The notes below the pieces were generated by a model that ran no database searches, was not told the DNA's origin, and was given only the letters and a program-made list of their open reading frames with translations. A stretch of 64,000 bases of DNA from Corynespora cassiicola (lineage: Eukaryota; Ascomycota; Dothideomycetes; Pleosporales; Corynesporascaceae): the NCBI GenBank assembly GCA_022059125.1, contig JAEUWY010000006.1, forward strand, positions 1,302,001 to 1,366,000, written 5' to 3'. Position 1 is the first letter of the stretch. Every line of letters begins with the position of its first letter. Made by a program: the position numbers and the translations under genes. Positions 62,544 through 64,000 of this stretch are shown here, piece by piece.

Positions 62544-64000
62544 ATGTCCTTCCTCATCGACCACGCCCGGGCTGCCTACAACGACAAACAGACGCATGTC
62601 GTCTTGTTTTCATCGACCGCCATAGCCCTCTATGGCTACGATCAGGGAATGATGTCGCTCATAAACACCAATTACGACTATCTCAACACAATGGGCATCG
62701 CCGAATCGTCTCCCATCGTCGGCATCATTGTGTCCGTCTACTATCTCGGCTGCGCCGTCGGGGCCGTGCTCTTCTCCAAGTTCGCCGACCAATTCGGACG
62801 AAAGAAGGCTATCTTCTTCTGCCTGGCGACCGCCTCACTCGGAAACCTCATAATGTTCGTAGCGGGATTGGGTTACAAACAGGGAGCATTAGCAGTAATG
62901 CTTGCCGGGCGAATTGTTATGGGACTCGGTGTAGGGGGCATCGACTCTGTGATACCAACCTATTCTTCTGAGCTGTCCAAGGACGAGGCTCGAGGAAAGG
63001 CCCTAGCCCAAGAATTCCAGTCAAACATCTTTGGCCTGCTCATGGCCTTTGGTATAAATTTAGGCGTCACAGTAGCTCTTGGGAAATGGAGCCAATGGGC
63101 GTGGAGGACCCCAATCATCGTGATGCAGGTATACCCAGTGGTTTTGATGGGCTTCATCGAAACACTGCCGGAATCTCCAAGGTGGTTCATATTCCAAGGA
63201 CGTGAGAACGATGCCCAAGCAGCATTAAATGAAATATATGGCAACGAAGGCGACGCTAGACTAGACGAGCTTCTGGACGCGCATGAGAGAGAGAAGGGAG
63301 ACGTAGTCTCGTACTTTGATATGGTCACCCCTGGCCATCCTCAATTCCATCCGACCATGATAACTATCATGGGCCAGATCAACCAGGCTTTGACAGGATA
63401 TGGCGCTGTCTCAGTGTACGGTCCACAAATATTCGAGGCAAGTAATTCTGCTTTAGTTCGCTTATATCGACGGGGAGCCGATATCTAGCTAATCTTCCCC
63501 TCCATCCTAAGCGCAGTTCTATCCAGAGTAGCATACTAATATCTTGCAGCTTCTTGGCTTTCCTGTACGGACTTCGGAATACCTCACACTAGGCAACTAC
63601 ACATCATACTTCTTCCTCATGACAGGGGCATGGCTCCTCATCGACGCTCTCGGCCGCCGCAAACTCCTTATCCAAGGCTCCATCCTCCTTGCCACCTGCT
63701 TCCTCCTCCTAGCCATATTCGGCGGCATAGCCAACAACTCGAAAGCCCTCTCTGTCCCCACCATCATCCCCGGAACGATCGGCACCGTCATTCTATTTAT
63801 TGCCACAGGCGCCTTCGGCATCGGTTGGCTCGCGACCGTCTGGCTCATCCCCACAGAGATTTATCCAACCACAGCCCGCGCCCAGGGCACCGCCATCTCT
63901 GTCATCATCTGGGGTTTTGCCAATTTCGCAATCACCTTCCTCACACCCGTCATGTTCAACAACCTGTCCTACTTCATCTTCCTTGTCTTCGCGGGAACCA
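62544..64000 (+). CDS. MFS sugar transporter (partial, runs off the window)
   Basis: Exons 62544-63437 and 63550-64000 (the coding sequence continues beyond the right edge). Visible family motifs: FADQFGRKK in the loop between helices 2 and 3, AGRIVMGLGVGG with PTYSSELSKDEARG after it, PESPRWF at the end of helix 6, and PTEIYPTTARAQG near helix 10. At least ten hydrophobic helices are present. It is a proton-sugar or sugar-uniport carrier of the plasma membrane. The 112-bp intron begins with GCAAGT and not GT, and ends CTTGCAG; only this donor keeps the frame (IFE|LLGFPV). Confidence 0.92.

Overview
The window reads as nuclear DNA of a filamentous ascomycete (Pezizomycotina). The evidence is protein genes split by short GT-AG introns (mostly 45-60 bp), a fungus-specific elongation factor 3, a Zn2Cys6 regulator, a Dbf2/SidB-type septation kinase, a mitochondrial 2-methylcitrate pathway pair and a GH3 beta-glucosidase. 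I cannot fix the class or species from sequence alone. All exon-intron structures were worked out by hand from splice signals and reading-frame continuity.

Layout. 0-2 kb: a complete 4-coumarate-CoA-ligase-like acyl-CoA ligase ending in a PTS1-like AKL. 2-25 kb: a gene-poor stretch holding one Zn2Cys6 transcription factor gene (10.7-12.2 kb, minus) between long low-complexity, often G+C-rich flanks. It is followed by an A+T-rich compartment (about 20.3-25.3 kb) with three tRNA-Lys(CUU) genes and decayed coding fragments. 25-37 kb: a conserved housekeeping block with sidB/dbf2 kinase, a RING protein, fumarase and SMC5. 37-46 kb: less conserved genes, namely a secreted unknown, a GMC oxidoreductase, a membrane glycoprotein and a six-cysteine small secreted protein. 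46-50 kb: a divergent pair, 2-methylisocitrate lyase and 2-methylcitrate synthase, sharing a 573-bp promoter. 50-64 kb: a membrane-anchored beta-glucosidase, a membrane unknown, EF3, an alpha/beta hydrolase, and a sugar transporter that runs off the right edge.

The most unusual feature is the tRNA-Lys trio. Each gene has the usual anticodon-loop intron and also a 48-50 nt insertion in the T arm, exactly between the T stem and the T loop. The inserts start GTAYGA, carry a CTAAC/CTGAC branch-point-like motif 9 nt before the end, and finish in AG. Removing them restores a perfect TTCGAxC T loop on a 5-bp stem. The tRNA bodies are the same in all copies apart from one T-loop base, while the inserts have diverged outside the splice-like signals. 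They look like minimal spliceosomal-type introns inside Pol III genes, and two of the genes appear to share one transcription unit.

Metabolic theme: methylcitrate cycle enzymes, fumarase and a probably peroxisomal acyl-CoA ligase all concern acyl-CoA or organic-acid metabolism. Only the methylcitrate pair is arranged as a true functional unit.
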